The notes under the pieces were generated by a model. That model was not told where the DNA came from. It searched no databases and worked only from the letters and a program-made list of their open reading frames with translations. A program made the translations under genes and the position numbers. A stretch of 64,000 bases of DNA from HXMU1420-13 sp965228545 (GTDB lineage Bacteria; Bacteroidota; Rhodothermia; Balneolales; Balneolaceae), in assembly GCA_965228545.1 (NCBI GenBank), contig OZ245822.1, positions 3,410,001 to 3,474,000 on the forward strand, written 5' to 3'. Each line of letters opens with the position of its first letter. Position 1 is the first letter of the stretch. Below are positions 24,259 to 33,691 of this stretch, one piece after another.

Positions 24259-26208
24259 ATGGGAAAGATAATTGGAATTGACTTAGGTACTACCAACTCT
24301 TGCGTTTCCGTAATGGAAGGAAACGAACCGGTAGTAATCCAGAATGCAGAGGGTGGCCGAACCACTCCATCTGTAGTAGCATTTAGTAAAGACGGAGAGC
24401 GCTTAGTGGGCGCGCCTGCAAAACGTCAGGCGATCACCAATCCGGATAAAACCATCGCTTCTGTTAAGCGATTTATGGGACGGATGTTTAACGAAGTTAC
24501 CGGCGAGACTGAGCAGGTAGCATATAAAGTAGTTAAAGGTGATGATGGCACTGCACGTGTACAAATCGACGACCGCAAGTATGCACCGCAAGAAATTTCA
24601 GCAATGGTGCTTCAAAAAATGAAGCAGACTGCAGAAGAATATTTAGGCGAAAAAGTAACTGAAGCGGTAATTACCGTGCCTGCTTATTTTAACGATGCAC
24701 AACGTAAAGCTACTCAGGAAGCCGGTAAAATTGCCGGGCTAGAAGTAAAGCGTATCATTAATGAGCCGACTGCAGCTGCACTTGCTTACGGTTTAGATAA
24801 AAAAGATGTAGATCAAACCATCGCCGTATATGACCTTGGTGGTGGTACCTTTGATATCTCGATTCTTGAGCTTGGCGATGGTGTATTCGAAGTGAAATCA
24901 ACCAACGGTGATACTCATCTTGGTGGAGATGACTTCGATCAGCGTATTATCAACTTCTTGGCCGATGAGTTTAAGTCAAGCGAAGGTGTTGATCTTCGCA
25001 AAGACGCTATGGCAATGCAGCGTTTGAAAGATGCAGCCGAGAAAGCAAAAATTGAGCTTTCTTCATCACAGAAAACAAACATCAACCTACCGTTCATTAC
25101 CGCCACTCAGGATGGGCCAAAGCATTTAAACATTGATCTAAGTCGTTCGAAGTTCGAGCAATTAGTAGATGATTTAGTGAAGCGTTCGATCACTCCTTGC
25201 GAGCAGGCTTTGAAAGATGCCGGAATGAGTAAATCAGAAATCGATCAGGTAATTTTGGTTGGCGGATCTACTCGTATTCCTCGTATTGTGGAAGCGGTAA
25301 AAGAATTTTTCGGAAAAGATCCGAGCAAAGGCGTTAACCCGGATGAAGTAGTAGCCGTTGGTGCTGCTATTCAAGGTGGTGTTCTTTCCGGTGATGTAGA
25401 AGATGTGGTTCTTTTGGATGTAACTCCTCTTACACTGGGAATCGAGACTTTAGGTGGTGTTATGACTCCACTTATCGAATCGAACAGTACGATCCCGACT
25501 TCAAAATCACAGACATTCTCTACCGCTGCGGACAACCAAAGCTCGGTAGAAATTCATGTGTTGCAAGGCGAGAGAGCTCAAGCTGCCAACAACCGTACGC
25601 TGGGTCGTTTCCACTTAGATGGAATTCCACCGGCGCCACGTGGTATGCCACAAATTGAAGTTACTTTTGATTTAGATGCCAACGGTGTATTGAACATTGT
25701 AGCGAAAGACAAAGGAACCGGCAAAGAGCAAAGCATTCGTATCGAGTCATCATCAGGATTGAGCGATGAGGAAATCGAAAAGATGAAAAATGCTGCCAAA
25801 GAGCACGAAGAAGAGGATAAGAAAATCCGTGAGCGTGTTGAGAAATTGAACCAAGCTGACGGCTTGATCTTCTCTACTAAAAAGCAGTTGGATGAGTACG
25901 GCGACAAAATCTCTGAAGGCAACAAAACGGCCATTTCTGACGCCGTAGCTAAACTGGAAGAAGCGCACAAAGCAGAAAATCTTGATGAGATTGATGCTGC
26001 CATGGAAGCTGTAAATACAGCTTGGAGCGCCGCTTCACAGGAAATCTACGCTGCTTCACAAGCAGAAGCTGCTGCAGGTGGTGATGCCGCAGGCGGTGCA
26101 AGTGCCGGAGCTGAAGAGTCAGCTGCAGACTCATCCTCTGACGAAGAAGACGAAGGTGCTGTAGACGCCGACTACGAAGTAGTAGAAGACGACGACGATA
26201 AGAAATAA
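24259..26208 (+). CDS. dnaK: Chaperone DnaK (Hsp70)
   Basis: The central ATP-dependent folding chaperone, working with DnaJ and GrpE. The actin-like ATPase domain starts IIGIDLGTTNSCVSVMEG and has YDLGGGTFDISIL and ILVGGSTRIPRI signatures. The substrate-binding domain begins after the DVTPLTLGIETLGG linker region (about residue 385). The helical lid follows, and the tail ends in an acidic EVVEDDDDKK, the equivalent of EEVKD. The length of 649 aa is normal. dnaJ and grpE are not in the window. A strong terminator follows. Confidence 0.98.
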   Translation: MGKIIGIDLGTTNSCVSVMEGNEPVVIQNAEGGRTTPSVVAFSKDGERLVGAPAKRQAITNPDKTIASVKRFMGRMFNEVTGETEQVAYKVVKGDDGTARVQIDDRKYAPQEISAMVLQKMKQTAEEYLGEKVTEAVITVPAYFNDAQRKATQEAGKIAGLEVKRIINEPTAAALAYGLDKKDVDQTIAVYDLGGGTFDISILELGDGVFEVKSTNGDTHLGGDDFDQRIINFLADEFKSSEGVDLRKDAMAMQRLKDAAEKAKIELSSSQKTNINLPFITATQDGPKHLNIDLSRSKFEQLVDDLVKRSITPCEQALKDAGMSKSEIDQVILVGGSTRIPRIVEAVKEFFGKDPSKGVNPDEVVAVGAAIQGGVLSGDVEDVVLLDVTPLTLGIETLGGVMTPLIESNSTIPTSKSQTFSTAADNQSSVEIHVLQGERAQAANNRTLGRFHLDGIPPAPRGMPQIEVTFDLDANGVLNIVAKDKGTGKEQSIRIESSSGLSDEEIEKMKNAAKEHEEEDKKIRERVEKLNQADGLIFSTKKQLDEYGDKISEGNKTAISDAVAKLEEAHKAENLDEIDAAMEAVNTAWSAASQEIYAASQAEAAAGGDAAGGASAGAEESAADSSSDEEDEGAVDADYEVVEDDDDKK

Positions 26209-26248
26209 GCGTCTCTTTATTTATTACTCTGATTTAGTTCAGAATTTG

Positions 26249-26279
26249 AAAAGCCCCGATCACTCGATCGGGGCTTTTT
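26249..26279. terminator. Rho-independent terminator after dnaK
   Basis: AAAAGCCCCGATC pairs with GATCGGGGCTTTTT around a 4-nt loop. It lies 41 bp after the dnaK stop and has a clear T-run on the plus strand. Confidence 0.9.
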
Positions 26280-26306
26280 GCATATTTATAATTTGAAAAG
26301 GATTTT

Positions 26307-26345
26307 TCCTCACTCCTCACTCCTCACTCCTCACTCCTCACTCCC
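26307..26345. repeat. TCCTCAC tandem array (five copies)
   Basis: The 7-bp word TCCTCAC is repeated five times without mismatch, followed by TCCC. It lies between the dnaK terminator and the next gene. It has no spacers and is not CRISPR-like. Confidence 0.85.
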
Positions 26346-26417
26346 AAAACCATCATTGTTTAGATCGAAACTGGGTAATATATTCTTCCCGAATTCGAAC
26401 AAATTAAATAGGGTAAA

Positions 26418-27296
26418 ATGAAAAAGTTGAATGTAATAATACTTATTGGGATGATGTTAGTAGGGACCACACAGACTACAGAGGCACAATTACTAAAGAG
26501 GCTTAAGGACAGGGCTAAGGATAAAGTAGTAGAGAGAGTGGAGCAAAAAGTTGATGAAAAATTGCGAGAAATCGCTTATAAACAGGTAGATAAAACTTGG
26601 GAATCCGTGTTTGGAACTTCGAATCCGAGCGATGGTGGCAACACGAACACGAATGTGCCATTTATGATGAACAGTTCAGTAGAGACTGCTGATAAGTACA
26701 CTTTCGATCGAATGAGTACTATGGAAATGACGTCAACTGACGACCAAGGCGTTGTTGAAACGATAAACGTGGAGATGTTTTATTCATCGAACAATGCATC
26801 CACAGCCAGCAAATATTTGACCGGGAATCCCGAGGACGATCAAACCACTTTTATTTACGATTACGATCGAAGTATAATGGTGATGCTTTCAGAAAGTGAG
26901 GAAGGGAAATATTCGTTTGCTTACGATTGGCAACAAATGAGCTCAGATAATTCCACCGAAGAACAATACGTTCAGTCGGGATTTGAACAAATTGGCTCAA
27001 GAACTATTATGGGCATTGAATGCACGGGCTATCGAAATATCTCAGAAACGATTGAAACGGAATTTTGGGTGGCGAATGAGTCCATCCAAGATTATGATCG
27101 CGCTGTTCGGGCAAATTCCAGCACTCGCTATTTTATGAACGGTATGGCTATGGGAGCAACTAATGGCACTATTCTGGAAATGACTACTACAAACAAAGAA
27201 ACCAACGAGTCATTTGAAATGATGACAAAATCAATGGGTGAATCGACTTCAAAAAGTTTTGATATGTCGGACTATCCGGTCATTGGCAATGATTAA
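26418..27296 (+). CDS. Secreted DUF4412-like protein
   Basis: A signal peptide (MKKLNVIILIGMMLVGTTQTTEAQ, cleavage near residue 24) is followed by a charged helix LKRLKDRAKDKVVERVEQKVDEKLRE and then a beta-rich domain. The latter contains YDRSIMVMLSES, IGSRTIMGIECTGYRNIS and TEFWVANESIQDY, typical of the DUF4412 group of periplasmic or outer-surface proteins in Bacteroidota. It is 292 aa and Met- and Ser-rich toward the end. Function of the family is unknown. It is a single gene upstream of tsaD, with a perfect palindrome in the spacer. Confidence 0.7.
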   Translation: MKKLNVIILIGMMLVGTTQTTEAQLLKRLKDRAKDKVVERVEQKVDEKLREIAYKQVDKTWESVFGTSNPSDGGNTNTNVPFMMNSSVETADKYTFDRMSTMEMTSTDDQGVVETINVEMFYSSNNASTASKYLTGNPEDDQTTFIYDYDRSIMVMLSESEEGKYSFAYDWQQMSSDNSTEEQYVQSGFEQIGSRTIMGIECTGYRNISETIETEFWVANESIQDYDRAVRANSSTRYFMNGMAMGATNGTILEMTTTNKETNESFEMMTKSMGESTSKSFDMSDYPVIGND

Positions 27297-27334
27297 ACAG
27301 TTAGTTGTGGTTTATCAGCCACTCCATTTATTCT

Positions 27335-27359
27335 CATTCCGAACAATTTGTTCGGAATG
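27335..27359. promoter_or_regulatory. Perfect 12-bp-arm palindrome upstream of tsaD
   Basis: CATTCCGAACAA (27335-27346) and TTGTTCGGAATG (27348-27359) are perfect inverted repeats around one base. There is no T-run after it on either strand, and it lies 39 bp after the previous gene and 75 bp before tsaD. It could be an operator or an mRNA-end hairpin. The binding protein is unknown. Confidence 0.5.
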
Positions 27360-27434
27360 CTTCAATGAACCACCGGTTCAAAAGACTATATCTCAAAACA
27401 AGAATCTAAGCCAAATTGCTCCTATCTTTGGTGC

Positions 27435-28418
27435 ATGAATATTTTAGGCATTGAATCCTCCTGCGACGACACTTCTGCGGCAGTTTTAACCGAAAAAGGT
27501 GTGCAATCGAACGTGATTGCCTCCCAATCTATCCACATAAAATTTGGGGGCGTAGTGCCGGAATTGGCATCTCGTGCTCATCAAAAAACCATTACACAAA
27601 CGGTTGAACAGGCGTTGATTGAAGCAGAAACTACTATTGAGGACATTGATCTGATTGCGGTAACTCAAGGTCCGGGTTTGATGGGTTCTTTGCTCGTGGG
27701 TTTGTGTTTTGCAAAAGGGTTATCTCTTTCAAGAGATATTCCGATTGTTGGCGTGAATCACATGGATGCGCACATCTACGCTAACTTTATCGATGAAGTC
27801 CCCGAGTTTCCGTTCGTTTGCCTCACCGTATCGGGCGGACATACCCAATTGGTGCATGTTAAGGCACCATTCGAGCACGAAATTCTCGGCAAAACCAGAG
27901 ACGATGCCGCCGGGGAGGCTTTCGATAAAATCGGGAAGATTTTGGGCTTACCTTATCCCGCAGGTCCCGTGATGGATAAGTTATCGAAAGATGGAAATCC
28001 TAAATTCCACAAATTCCCGCAAGCGTTGCTGAAAGAAGGACTTGATTTCAGCTTTTCGGGCTTAAAAACAAGTGCATTGTATTATCTGCAGGACAAATCC
28101 GAAGATTGGAAAAAAGAGCACCTGAATGATGTATGCGCCAGTATTTCGGAAGCAATTACGGAAGTGTTGATCAAAAAGCTAAAGAGAGCGGTTGAACAGA
28201 CGGGAGTACAAACTATTGCCATTGCTGGAGGAGTATCAGCCAATTCGATGCTGCGTACAAAAGCGCAGAAACTGGCTGATGAGCTTGATTTGAATCTTCA
28301 TATCCCACATATCACCTATTGCACCGACAACGCCGCCATGATCGCCATCACCGGAAAAATGAAGGCAGATTTAGGTGAATTTGATGATTTAGCCATGCGA
28401 CCTTACGCCTCTATTTAA
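27435..28418 (+). CDS. tsaD: tRNA N6-adenosine threonylcarbamoyltransferase
   Basis: TsaD (Kae1/Gcp) transfers the threonylcarbamoyl group to A37 of ANN-reading tRNAs, giving t6A, together with TsaB and TsaE. The protein starts MNILGIESSCDDTSAAVL. It has the metal site VNHMDAHIYANF (His at about 110 and 114), the ASKHA nucleotide-binding motifs LTVSGGHTQLVHV and GGVSANSMLR, and YCTDNAAMIA near the end with the last metal ligand Asp. The length of 327 aa is normal. TsaB and TsaE are not in the window. Confidence 0.96.
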   Translation: MNILGIESSCDDTSAAVLTEKGVQSNVIASQSIHIKFGGVVPELASRAHQKTITQTVEQALIEAETTIEDIDLIAVTQGPGLMGSLLVGLCFAKGLSLSRDIPIVGVNHMDAHIYANFIDEVPEFPFVCLTVSGGHTQLVHVKAPFEHEILGKTRDDAAGEAFDKIGKILGLPYPAGPVMDKLSKDGNPKFHKFPQALLKEGLDFSFSGLKTSALYYLQDKSEDWKKEHLNDVCASISEAITEVLIKKLKRAVEQTGVQTIAIAGGVSANSMLRTKAQKLADELDLNLHIPHITYCTDNAAMIAITGKMKADLGEFDDLAMRPYASI

Positions 28419-28440
28419 ATTTTAAATGTTAAGTTATGAA

Positions 28441-28523
28441 TTTTGAATTAGTTCAAAATCAATTCAAAATTAAAGATTAAAAATTAGTTTGAGTCCATTC
28501 ATAATTTTTCATCTTTAATTTTT
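28441..28523. repeat. Double word-built hairpin after tsaD
   Basis: TTTTGAATTAGTTCAAAA (28441-28458) is a small hairpin, and AAAATTAAAGATTAAAAATT (from 28466) faces TAATTTTTCATCTTTAATTT (from 28502) in a nearly perfect 20-bp fold. The spacer is AT-rich, and TTTAAATGTTAAG words start at the tsaD stop. It may terminate or protect the tsaD message. Confidence 0.55.
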
Positions 28524-28534
28524 AATTTGTTCAG

Positions 28535-29458
28535 ATGCCGGAAATAGATGCTCTTCAACTTAATTTAAACAACGATGGACTCATGGTGATGAATGCATCG
28601 CTGTTTTTCATCATGTTTGGAGTGGCGCTGGAACTCACCATTCAGGATTTTAAAGATCTGGCGAAGAATCCCAGATCGACGCTGGCGGGTGTTTTTTCTC
28701 AATTCATTTTTCTTCCGGCAATCACTTTTTTAGTGGTGATAATTACTGAACCACACCCATCACTTGCTTTGGGCATGATGATGGTGGCTGCTTGTCCGGG
28801 TGGGAATATCTCGAATTTCTTTTCTCAACTGGCAGGGGGGAATATTGCACTTTCGGTAAGTATGACAGCCATTGCTACTTTGCTGGCCATTTTTGCAACG
28901 CCGCTCAACTTCACACTTTGGGCAAGTTTATACGGTCCAACCAACGAGATACTTCGGGAGGTTAGTCTGGATATTTACGAAGTGTTTCGAATAGTGGTAA
29001 TCATTCTAGGAATTCCTCTGGTTTTGGGGATGTTGGTTCGGCATTTCAAAGAAAAGCTTGCACTAAAACTCACGAAATGGATCAAAGGATTTGGGGTCAT
29101 TTTCTTCGCCGGTTTTATTTTAGTGGCTTTTTCTATGAACCTCGACAACTTTATCGATAATGTGCAGTACGTGGTGGGTTACGTTTTTCTGCACAATGCC
29201 TTAGCATTAGTTGGAGGATTTACTATTGCCACGGTGTTGAAACTCTCATTTAATGATCGGAAGTCGATTGCGATAGAAACGGGGATTCAGAACTCTGGCT
29301 TAGGGCTTTTGTTGATTTTTAATTTTTTCGAAGGATTGGGCGGGATGGCATTAATTGCTGCTTGGTGGGGTATCTGGCATATAATTATGGGCTTTGCAAT
29401 CGGCTGGTATTGGTCGATTGGCAAGGCGAGTATTCAAAAAGTTTTTTCAAATGCGTAA
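28535..29458 (+). CDS. Bile acid:sodium symporter family (BASS) transporter
   Basis: An inner-membrane protein of 307 aa with 9-10 helices. It has the BASS-family features MFGVALELTIQDFKDL (about residues 28-43), MMMVAACPGGNISNFFSQLAGG (crossover region, about 79-100) and the late GIQNSGLGLLL (about 251-261). Relatives carry organic acids such as pantoate, pyruvate or bile acids with sodium; the substrate here cannot be read. Its stop overlaps the acyltransferase start by 8 bp, so both are on one message. The link between them is not understood. Confidence 0.85.
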   Translation: MPEIDALQLNLNNDGLMVMNASLFFIMFGVALELTIQDFKDLAKNPRSTLAGVFSQFIFLPAITFLVVIITEPHPSLALGMMMVAACPGGNISNFFSQLAGGNIALSVSMTAIATLLAIFATPLNFTLWASLYGPTNEILREVSLDIYEVFRIVVIILGIPLVLGMLVRHFKEKLALKLTKWIKGFGVIFFAGFILVAFSMNLDNFIDNVQYVVGYVFLHNALALVGGFTIATVLKLSFNDRKSIAIETGIQNSGLGLLLIFNFFEGLGGMALIAAWWGIWHIIMGFAIGWYWSIGKASIQKVFSNA

Positions 29459-30722
29459 AAATTATCTCTGGTATAACCTGTTCAGGCTCGGAATCACTAA
29501 AACAGGTCTCTCCCTTTTTTATCGGAAAATTGAAATTGTTGGTCGGGAAAACATCCCCAAAGATAAGCCTTTTATGATTCTTCCGAATCACCAGAATTCC
29601 TTTATGGATGCATTAGTTGTATGCACGCAAATGCCCGGTTTTATCTTTTTTCTAACTCGAGCCGGAGCTTTTTCTACGCCCTTCATGAATTGGTTTTTGA
29701 GAAGCCTGAATATGTTGCCGGTATACCGAGTGCGTGATGGCTTAAGTTCAGTAACAAAAAACAACGAGATTTTCGATCAATGTGTGGAGAATTTAAAAAA
29801 ACGCCACCCAATTTTGGTTTTTCCTGAGGCAAATCATGATTTGAGGCGTCGAGTTCGTCCTCTTAGTAAAGGGTTCACCCGTATTGCATTCGATGCAGAG
29901 GCCAAAAATAACTGGGAAATGGATCTTCAAATGTTGCCGGTGGGAGTGAATTACGAAGAACATCGCCGATCGCGAAATAAAGTTCGTGTAGTATTCGGGG
30001 AGCCCATCCCGATGAAAAACTACAAAGAAATCTTTGAGCAGGATGAACGTAAAGCTGCAAATCAGCTCAAAAATGATGTATCAAACGGAATGAAAAAAAC
30101 CGTGATGCATGTGCCCAATCTGGATCACTATCCGGCGATGCAAGTTGTACTTACCGATCTTGAAAATGACGTCTCAAATTACCTCAACCCCGATACAGCG
30201 AACAAAAATGTAGCCAAAGTAGCCACAGTTATTTCTGAAGATGAAATCGAAGCCGGGAAAAATGTGGTGGAAATCAGCAATGCTCATGATATTTCGGTAA
30301 AGACCATCAACGGCCGAAAAAAACCATGGATTCTGTTGATTTTACTGTCCCCTTTATACCTCTTTAGTTGGGTGAATAATATCATACCATATTTGCCGAT
30401 AAGGAAGATGATCAGGGATAAAATCAAAGATAAAGCCTTCGATGCTTCCATAAAGTTTGTGCTGGGGCTGGCTCTTTTTCCATTATTTTGGATTCTTATT
30501 TCACTTATCCTGTTAATGAGTGGAGTTCCGGCGCTCTATATTTGGATATATCTCGGACTAAGCGTATTCACCTCCATTTATTTTAAAACCGCGAATACCT
30601 TTTTGAGGGAAGCCACTACAAAAAAACGGCTGGAAGGGTTGAAGAAATCACATCCCGACGAATACCAATCGTTCATAAACGGATTAAAAACGTTGAACGA
30701 ATTACGCCGAAAAGTACTTTAG
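29451..30722 (+). CDS. PlsC-type acyltransferase with C-terminal membrane domain
   Basis: A glycerolipid-type acyltransferase. The catalytic motif is NHQNSFMDALV (HX4D, about residues 45-55 of the 423-aa form), the substrate-binding motif FPEANHDLRRRVRPLSKG (about 122-139), and later LPVGVNYEEH. Two or three hydrophobic helices occupy about residues 290-395, an extension not found in short PlsC. The longer frame from 29394 lies wholly inside the transporter gene, so I take the ATG at 29451 (MRKNYLWYNLF). Such proteins acylate lysophosphatidic acid or related surface lipids; which one is not clear. Confidence 0.85.
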   Translation: MRKNYLWYNLFRLGITKTGLSLFYRKIEIVGRENIPKDKPFMILPNHQNSFMDALVVCTQMPGFIFFLTRAGAFSTPFMNWFLRSLNMLPVYRVRDGLSSVTKNNEIFDQCVENLKKRHPILVFPEANHDLRRRVRPLSKGFTRIAFDAEAKNNWEMDLQMLPVGVNYEEHRRSRNKVRVVFGEPIPMKNYKEIFEQDERKAANQLKNDVSNGMKKTVMHVPNLDHYPAMQVVLTDLENDVSNYLNPDTANKNVAKVATVISEDEIEAGKNVVEISNAHDISVKTINGRKKPWILLILLSPLYLFSWVNNIIPYLPIRKMIRDKIKDKAFDASIKFVLGLALFPLFWILISLILLMSGVPALYIWIYLGLSVFTSIYFKTANTFLREATTKKRLEGLKKSHPDEYQSFINGLKTLNELRRKVL

Positions 30723-30756
30723 TATGTCGAACACTAACATCAAGAAAAAAGGATTT

Positions 30757-31284
30757 ATGAAGAAGTTGATTGCACTTTTTACTGCCATCATCATTATCAG
30801 CGGTTGTGCGCAACAACCTGAAATCGAAGTTATAGAACAACCAGAATTTGAAAAAGCTGTTGCCGTTGTTCATCCTAAAAATGGAAGCGATGTGAGCGGA
30901 ATGGTTCACTTTGAGCAAACAGAAAACGGGGTGCTTGTGAAAGCTGAAATTAATGGGTTAACAGGTACTAAACATGGATTCCATATCCATCAATATGGCG
31001 ATTGCACTGCGGATGATGGAACATCGGCTGGCGGACATTTTAACCCAACTGACAATCAGCATGCCGGACCTGAAGACATGAATCGTCACATGGGTGATTT
31101 AGGAAATATTACTGCAGAAGACGGAACTGCTCTGCTCGAATATGTGGATGACGAGATTGATTTAGCTCAGATTATCGGCCGTGGTGTAATCGTTCACGGG
31201 GGCGAAGATGACCTGGAATCTCAACCTTCAGGGGCAGCCGGACCAAGAATTGGATGCGGTGTAATCGGGATTCAACAGAATTAA
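30757..31284 (+). CDS. sodC: Cu/Zn superoxide dismutase (lipoprotein)
   Basis: SodC turns superoxide into peroxide and oxygen in the periplasm or at the outer surface. The leader KLIALFTAIIIISGC is a lipoprotein signal with the acylated Cys in SGCAQQ. Copper and zinc ligands are visible in HGFHIHQYGDC, GGHFNPTDNQHAG, HMGDLGNI and VHGGEDD, and the pair of disulfide cysteines in GDCTADD and RIGCGVIG. An earlier ATG at 30724 adds 11 residues; the later ATG gives a cleaner signal. It follows the acyltransferase closely and may be cotranscribed. Confidence 0.93.
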   Translation: MKKLIALFTAIIIISGCAQQPEIEVIEQPEFEKAVAVVHPKNGSDVSGMVHFEQTENGVLVKAEINGLTGTKHGFHIHQYGDCTADDGTSAGGHFNPTDNQHAGPEDMNRHMGDLGNITAEDGTALLEYVDDEIDLAQIIGRGVIVHGGEDDLESQPSGAAGPRIGCGVIGIQQN

Positions 31285-31326
31285 TTGTACCTACTCTTTT
31301 ATGTGATTTCGGCTTAGCTTTGCAGC

Positions 31327-32850
31327 ATGAAATCAACCGAATTAACGAGCCTTTGGTTGAAAGAACTGGAGGCTCGTCCTGTTTTTACGGCCGTAGTTGC
31401 AGCGATCCTGATACGAGCACTGGCACTTATTATCGGATTTCAGGACTACTGGGGAGATTCCTATCACAATATTATTATGAGTAAGCTAACACTCGATAAT
31501 GGTTGGGTGTACTCCGACTTTAAAGATCGGCATTTAACCTGGCTCCCGGCGTTTAGATACTGGGGAAGTCTGGTGATTTGGATTACCGGTTCTGCAAAAC
31601 TCATCACTCTAAACATTGCTAATTCTTTTCTGGGAGTAGTCATTGTTGGTTTAGGTACTTGGCTTGTTCGTACAGTGGTTGGTAATAAAACGGCAATAGT
31701 TGCCGGAATTTTGTTAGCACTGATGCCGTATTTAATAGTGTTCAGTTATATGAATATGGCAGAAGGATTTGGCGCTTTGTTGATTCTTTGCTGGGTGATT
31801 GGGGTAGAGAAAAAGCTTAAATCAGTAATATTTATAGCAGCACTTTTGGCAGCGTTAACACGCTATGAGCTGGTTTTCTGCATCACAATGGCTACCGGAT
31901 ATTTGATATTCGTTTCTAGAAAACAAGCCGTGCTTTACACCATTGTCGGAATTATTGTTGGGCTTTCAATCTGGAGCTGGTGGAGTTATCTAAATTCCGG
32001 AGATTTATTAAACTGGCTTTGGATGCGGATAGAATCCACAACACTTAGTACAGATTTTTATGCAGAAGGCGCCGGCTTTTTTCAACGATTTGTGTTGCTT
32101 CCTTTCTTTGCGATGTTACAGGCATTTCCTTTAATCGTTGCTTTTATTTGGCTTAAAAAGGTTGATCTTCGCACAAAGGAGTATTCCCTCACTTACTTTC
32201 TAGCTACTCTAATTTTATCGGGATTATTGTTTTTCGCTTATGCTCAAACCTCCGTCATTGTATATCCGGATCCTCGATACTTGGTGATGATTCTTCCGCT
32301 TACTGTAATTTGGTTTTGCTTGATCTGGAGTCGTGATTATTTTCGACCATTTATAACCACTCGGTTTTTGATGATGCTTACCACACTGAGTTTATTACAG
32401 CTTGTGATTCCCTATTATCGTCAATTTAGTTTACAGCCCAGAATAGAAATGGGCGAGTGGATGAATGAACAACTAACAGATACAGCCATAGTTTGGTCGG
32501 ATAACGCAGTAAGTATTGCCCAATCAGAGTTACCATTAACGATGTTTAAATCATCAAATCAACTTGGATTTTCAAACATGGAATCCCGTGAAGATTTAAT
32601 TGTTGTTGATCGATTAAGGGAATCCAAAGTTGAATATCTGACCGTATATCCGGCACCTTACACTACTTCTCATCAACTTTTTCCAGAACTATTGGATAAT
32701 GTAGCCTTTGAAAAAAACGGAGTTACATTCGTTCCTGTTTTCAAGTATGCTCCGTATCGAATGCAAAAAGCTTCGGTTAATGAGTATTTGAGATCAAAAT
32801 TTGAAGCCGGCGCAAAATCGTCAAGTATCTGGAAACTCTATTACGAATAA
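31327..32850 (+). CDS. GT-C type membrane glycosyltransferase (PMT/ArnT-like)
   Basis: A 507-aa polytopic membrane protein with about ten helices. The first loop has YWGDSYHNIIMSKLTLDN, with the Asp typical of GT-C enzymes using lipid-linked sugar donors, followed by KDRHLTWLPAFRYWGSL. The family often adds sugars to lipids or secreted proteins. The C-terminal 120 residues are a soluble periplasmic domain (EMGEWMNEQLTDTAIVWSDN...). Its target is unknown. It starts 42 bp after sodC and ends one base before the DUF2721 gene. Confidence 0.8.
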   Translation: MKSTELTSLWLKELEARPVFTAVVAAILIRALALIIGFQDYWGDSYHNIIMSKLTLDNGWVYSDFKDRHLTWLPAFRYWGSLVIWITGSAKLITLNIANSFLGVVIVGLGTWLVRTVVGNKTAIVAGILLALMPYLIVFSYMNMAEGFGALLILCWVIGVEKKLKSVIFIAALLAALTRYELVFCITMATGYLIFVSRKQAVLYTIVGIIVGLSIWSWWSYLNSGDLLNWLWMRIESTTLSTDFYAEGAGFFQRFVLLPFFAMLQAFPLIVAFIWLKKVDLRTKEYSLTYFLATLILSGLLFFAYAQTSVIVYPDPRYLVMILPLTVIWFCLIWSRDYFRPFITTRFLMMLTTLSLLQLVIPYYRQFSLQPRIEMGEWMNEQLTDTAIVWSDNAVSIAQSELPLTMFKSSNQLGFSNMESREDLIVVDRLRESKVEYLTVYPAPYTTSHQLFPELLDNVAFEKNGVTFVPVFKYAPYRMQKASVNEYLRSKFEAGAKSSSIWKLYYE

Positions 32851-32851
32851 C

Positions 32852-33238
32852 ATGGAACTCAATCTTACTACACCCGGACTACTTTTCTCAGCCATTTCCC
32901 TACTTCTTTTGGCTTATACCAATCGATTTCTTTCTTTGGCCAATTTGATAAGAACCCTGCATGGACGGTATCAGCAAACGGGAGATAAAGGAGCAAAAGC
33001 CCAAATTGAAAATCTTCACAAGAGGGTAGAGCTGATAAAAAATATGCAGCTTTTAGGCATTGGATCTCTATTTCTATCAGTATTCTGTATGGTAGCTTTA
33101 TTTGCCGGATGGGTGATATTAGGGAAAATTCTATTCGGGGTAAGTTTAATACTACTGCTTATTTCACTGGGGATGATGATGATCGAAATTCAAATCAGCG
33201 TAAAGGCGCTGAATATTCATTTGAGCGATTTGGATTGA
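32852..33238 (+). CDS. DUF2721 family membrane protein
   Basis: A 128-aa protein with three helices. The N-terminal part TTPGLLFSAISLLLLAYTNRFLSLANLIRTLH is the DUF2721 signature, followed by a charged loop KAQIENLHKRVELIKN and two further helices. The longer frame from 32801 begins inside the glycosyltransferase gene; the ATG at 32852 comes one base after that gene's stop and is preferred. The family has no known function. Confidence 0.8.
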   Translation: MELNLTTPGLLFSAISLLLLAYTNRFLSLANLIRTLHGRYQQTGDKGAKAQIENLHKRVELIKNMQLLGIGSLFLSVFCMVALFAGWVILGKILFGVSLILLLISLGMMMIEIQISVKALNIHLSDLD

Positions 33239-33616
33239 GATTAAAGGACGCAAGGCGTTGTGCAGAGGACTTAACACATACAACTGATGGTGTACTTTCC
33301 GTCTCTCGGCTTAGACCCGTCTGTCGAATTTTTTATGGCAAAAACATGTGAAAAATGAGAGACGAAGTAAATTTGATTCGGCTAGTTTGGCGAAAAATGT
33401 AAAAGCTCATCCATCATTTCGCCAAAGGCGGGGTGATTGAATTGTCGGAAAAGCAAGCATTTTTTCACTTTACCCAGAATCCATCAGCCGGGTATGCACC
33501 CGACAGATGGAAAGTAAGCACACTCACTCACTCACTCATGATTCTGACAGTATCTGAAAAATTGCTCTCGAGATTTTAAATAAGGGATTGAATTCGGTTC
33601 AATAAATTGATCATTT

Positions 33617-33676
33617 CACCTAATCACCTAATCACCTAATCACCTAATCACCTAATCACCTAATCACCTAATCACT
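33617..33676. repeat. CACCTAAT tandem array (seven copies)
   Basis: The 8-bp word CACCTAAT is repeated exactly seven times (33617-33672), then CACT. It ends 16 bp before the -33 element of the sdpR promoter. It has no spacers and is not CRISPR. Its copy number could vary between strains by slippage. Confidence 0.9.
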
Positions 33677-33691
33677 CAAAAAAAACAACTA

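Noticed and set aside
33109..33351. An 80-codon frame at the end of the DUF2721 gene
   Set aside because: It lies mostly inside DUF2721 in another frame and runs into the spacer with no coding character.
33617..33676. CACCTAAT repeats as a CRISPR array
   Set aside because: The repeat units are 8 bp and contiguous, with no spacers and no cas genes nearby.
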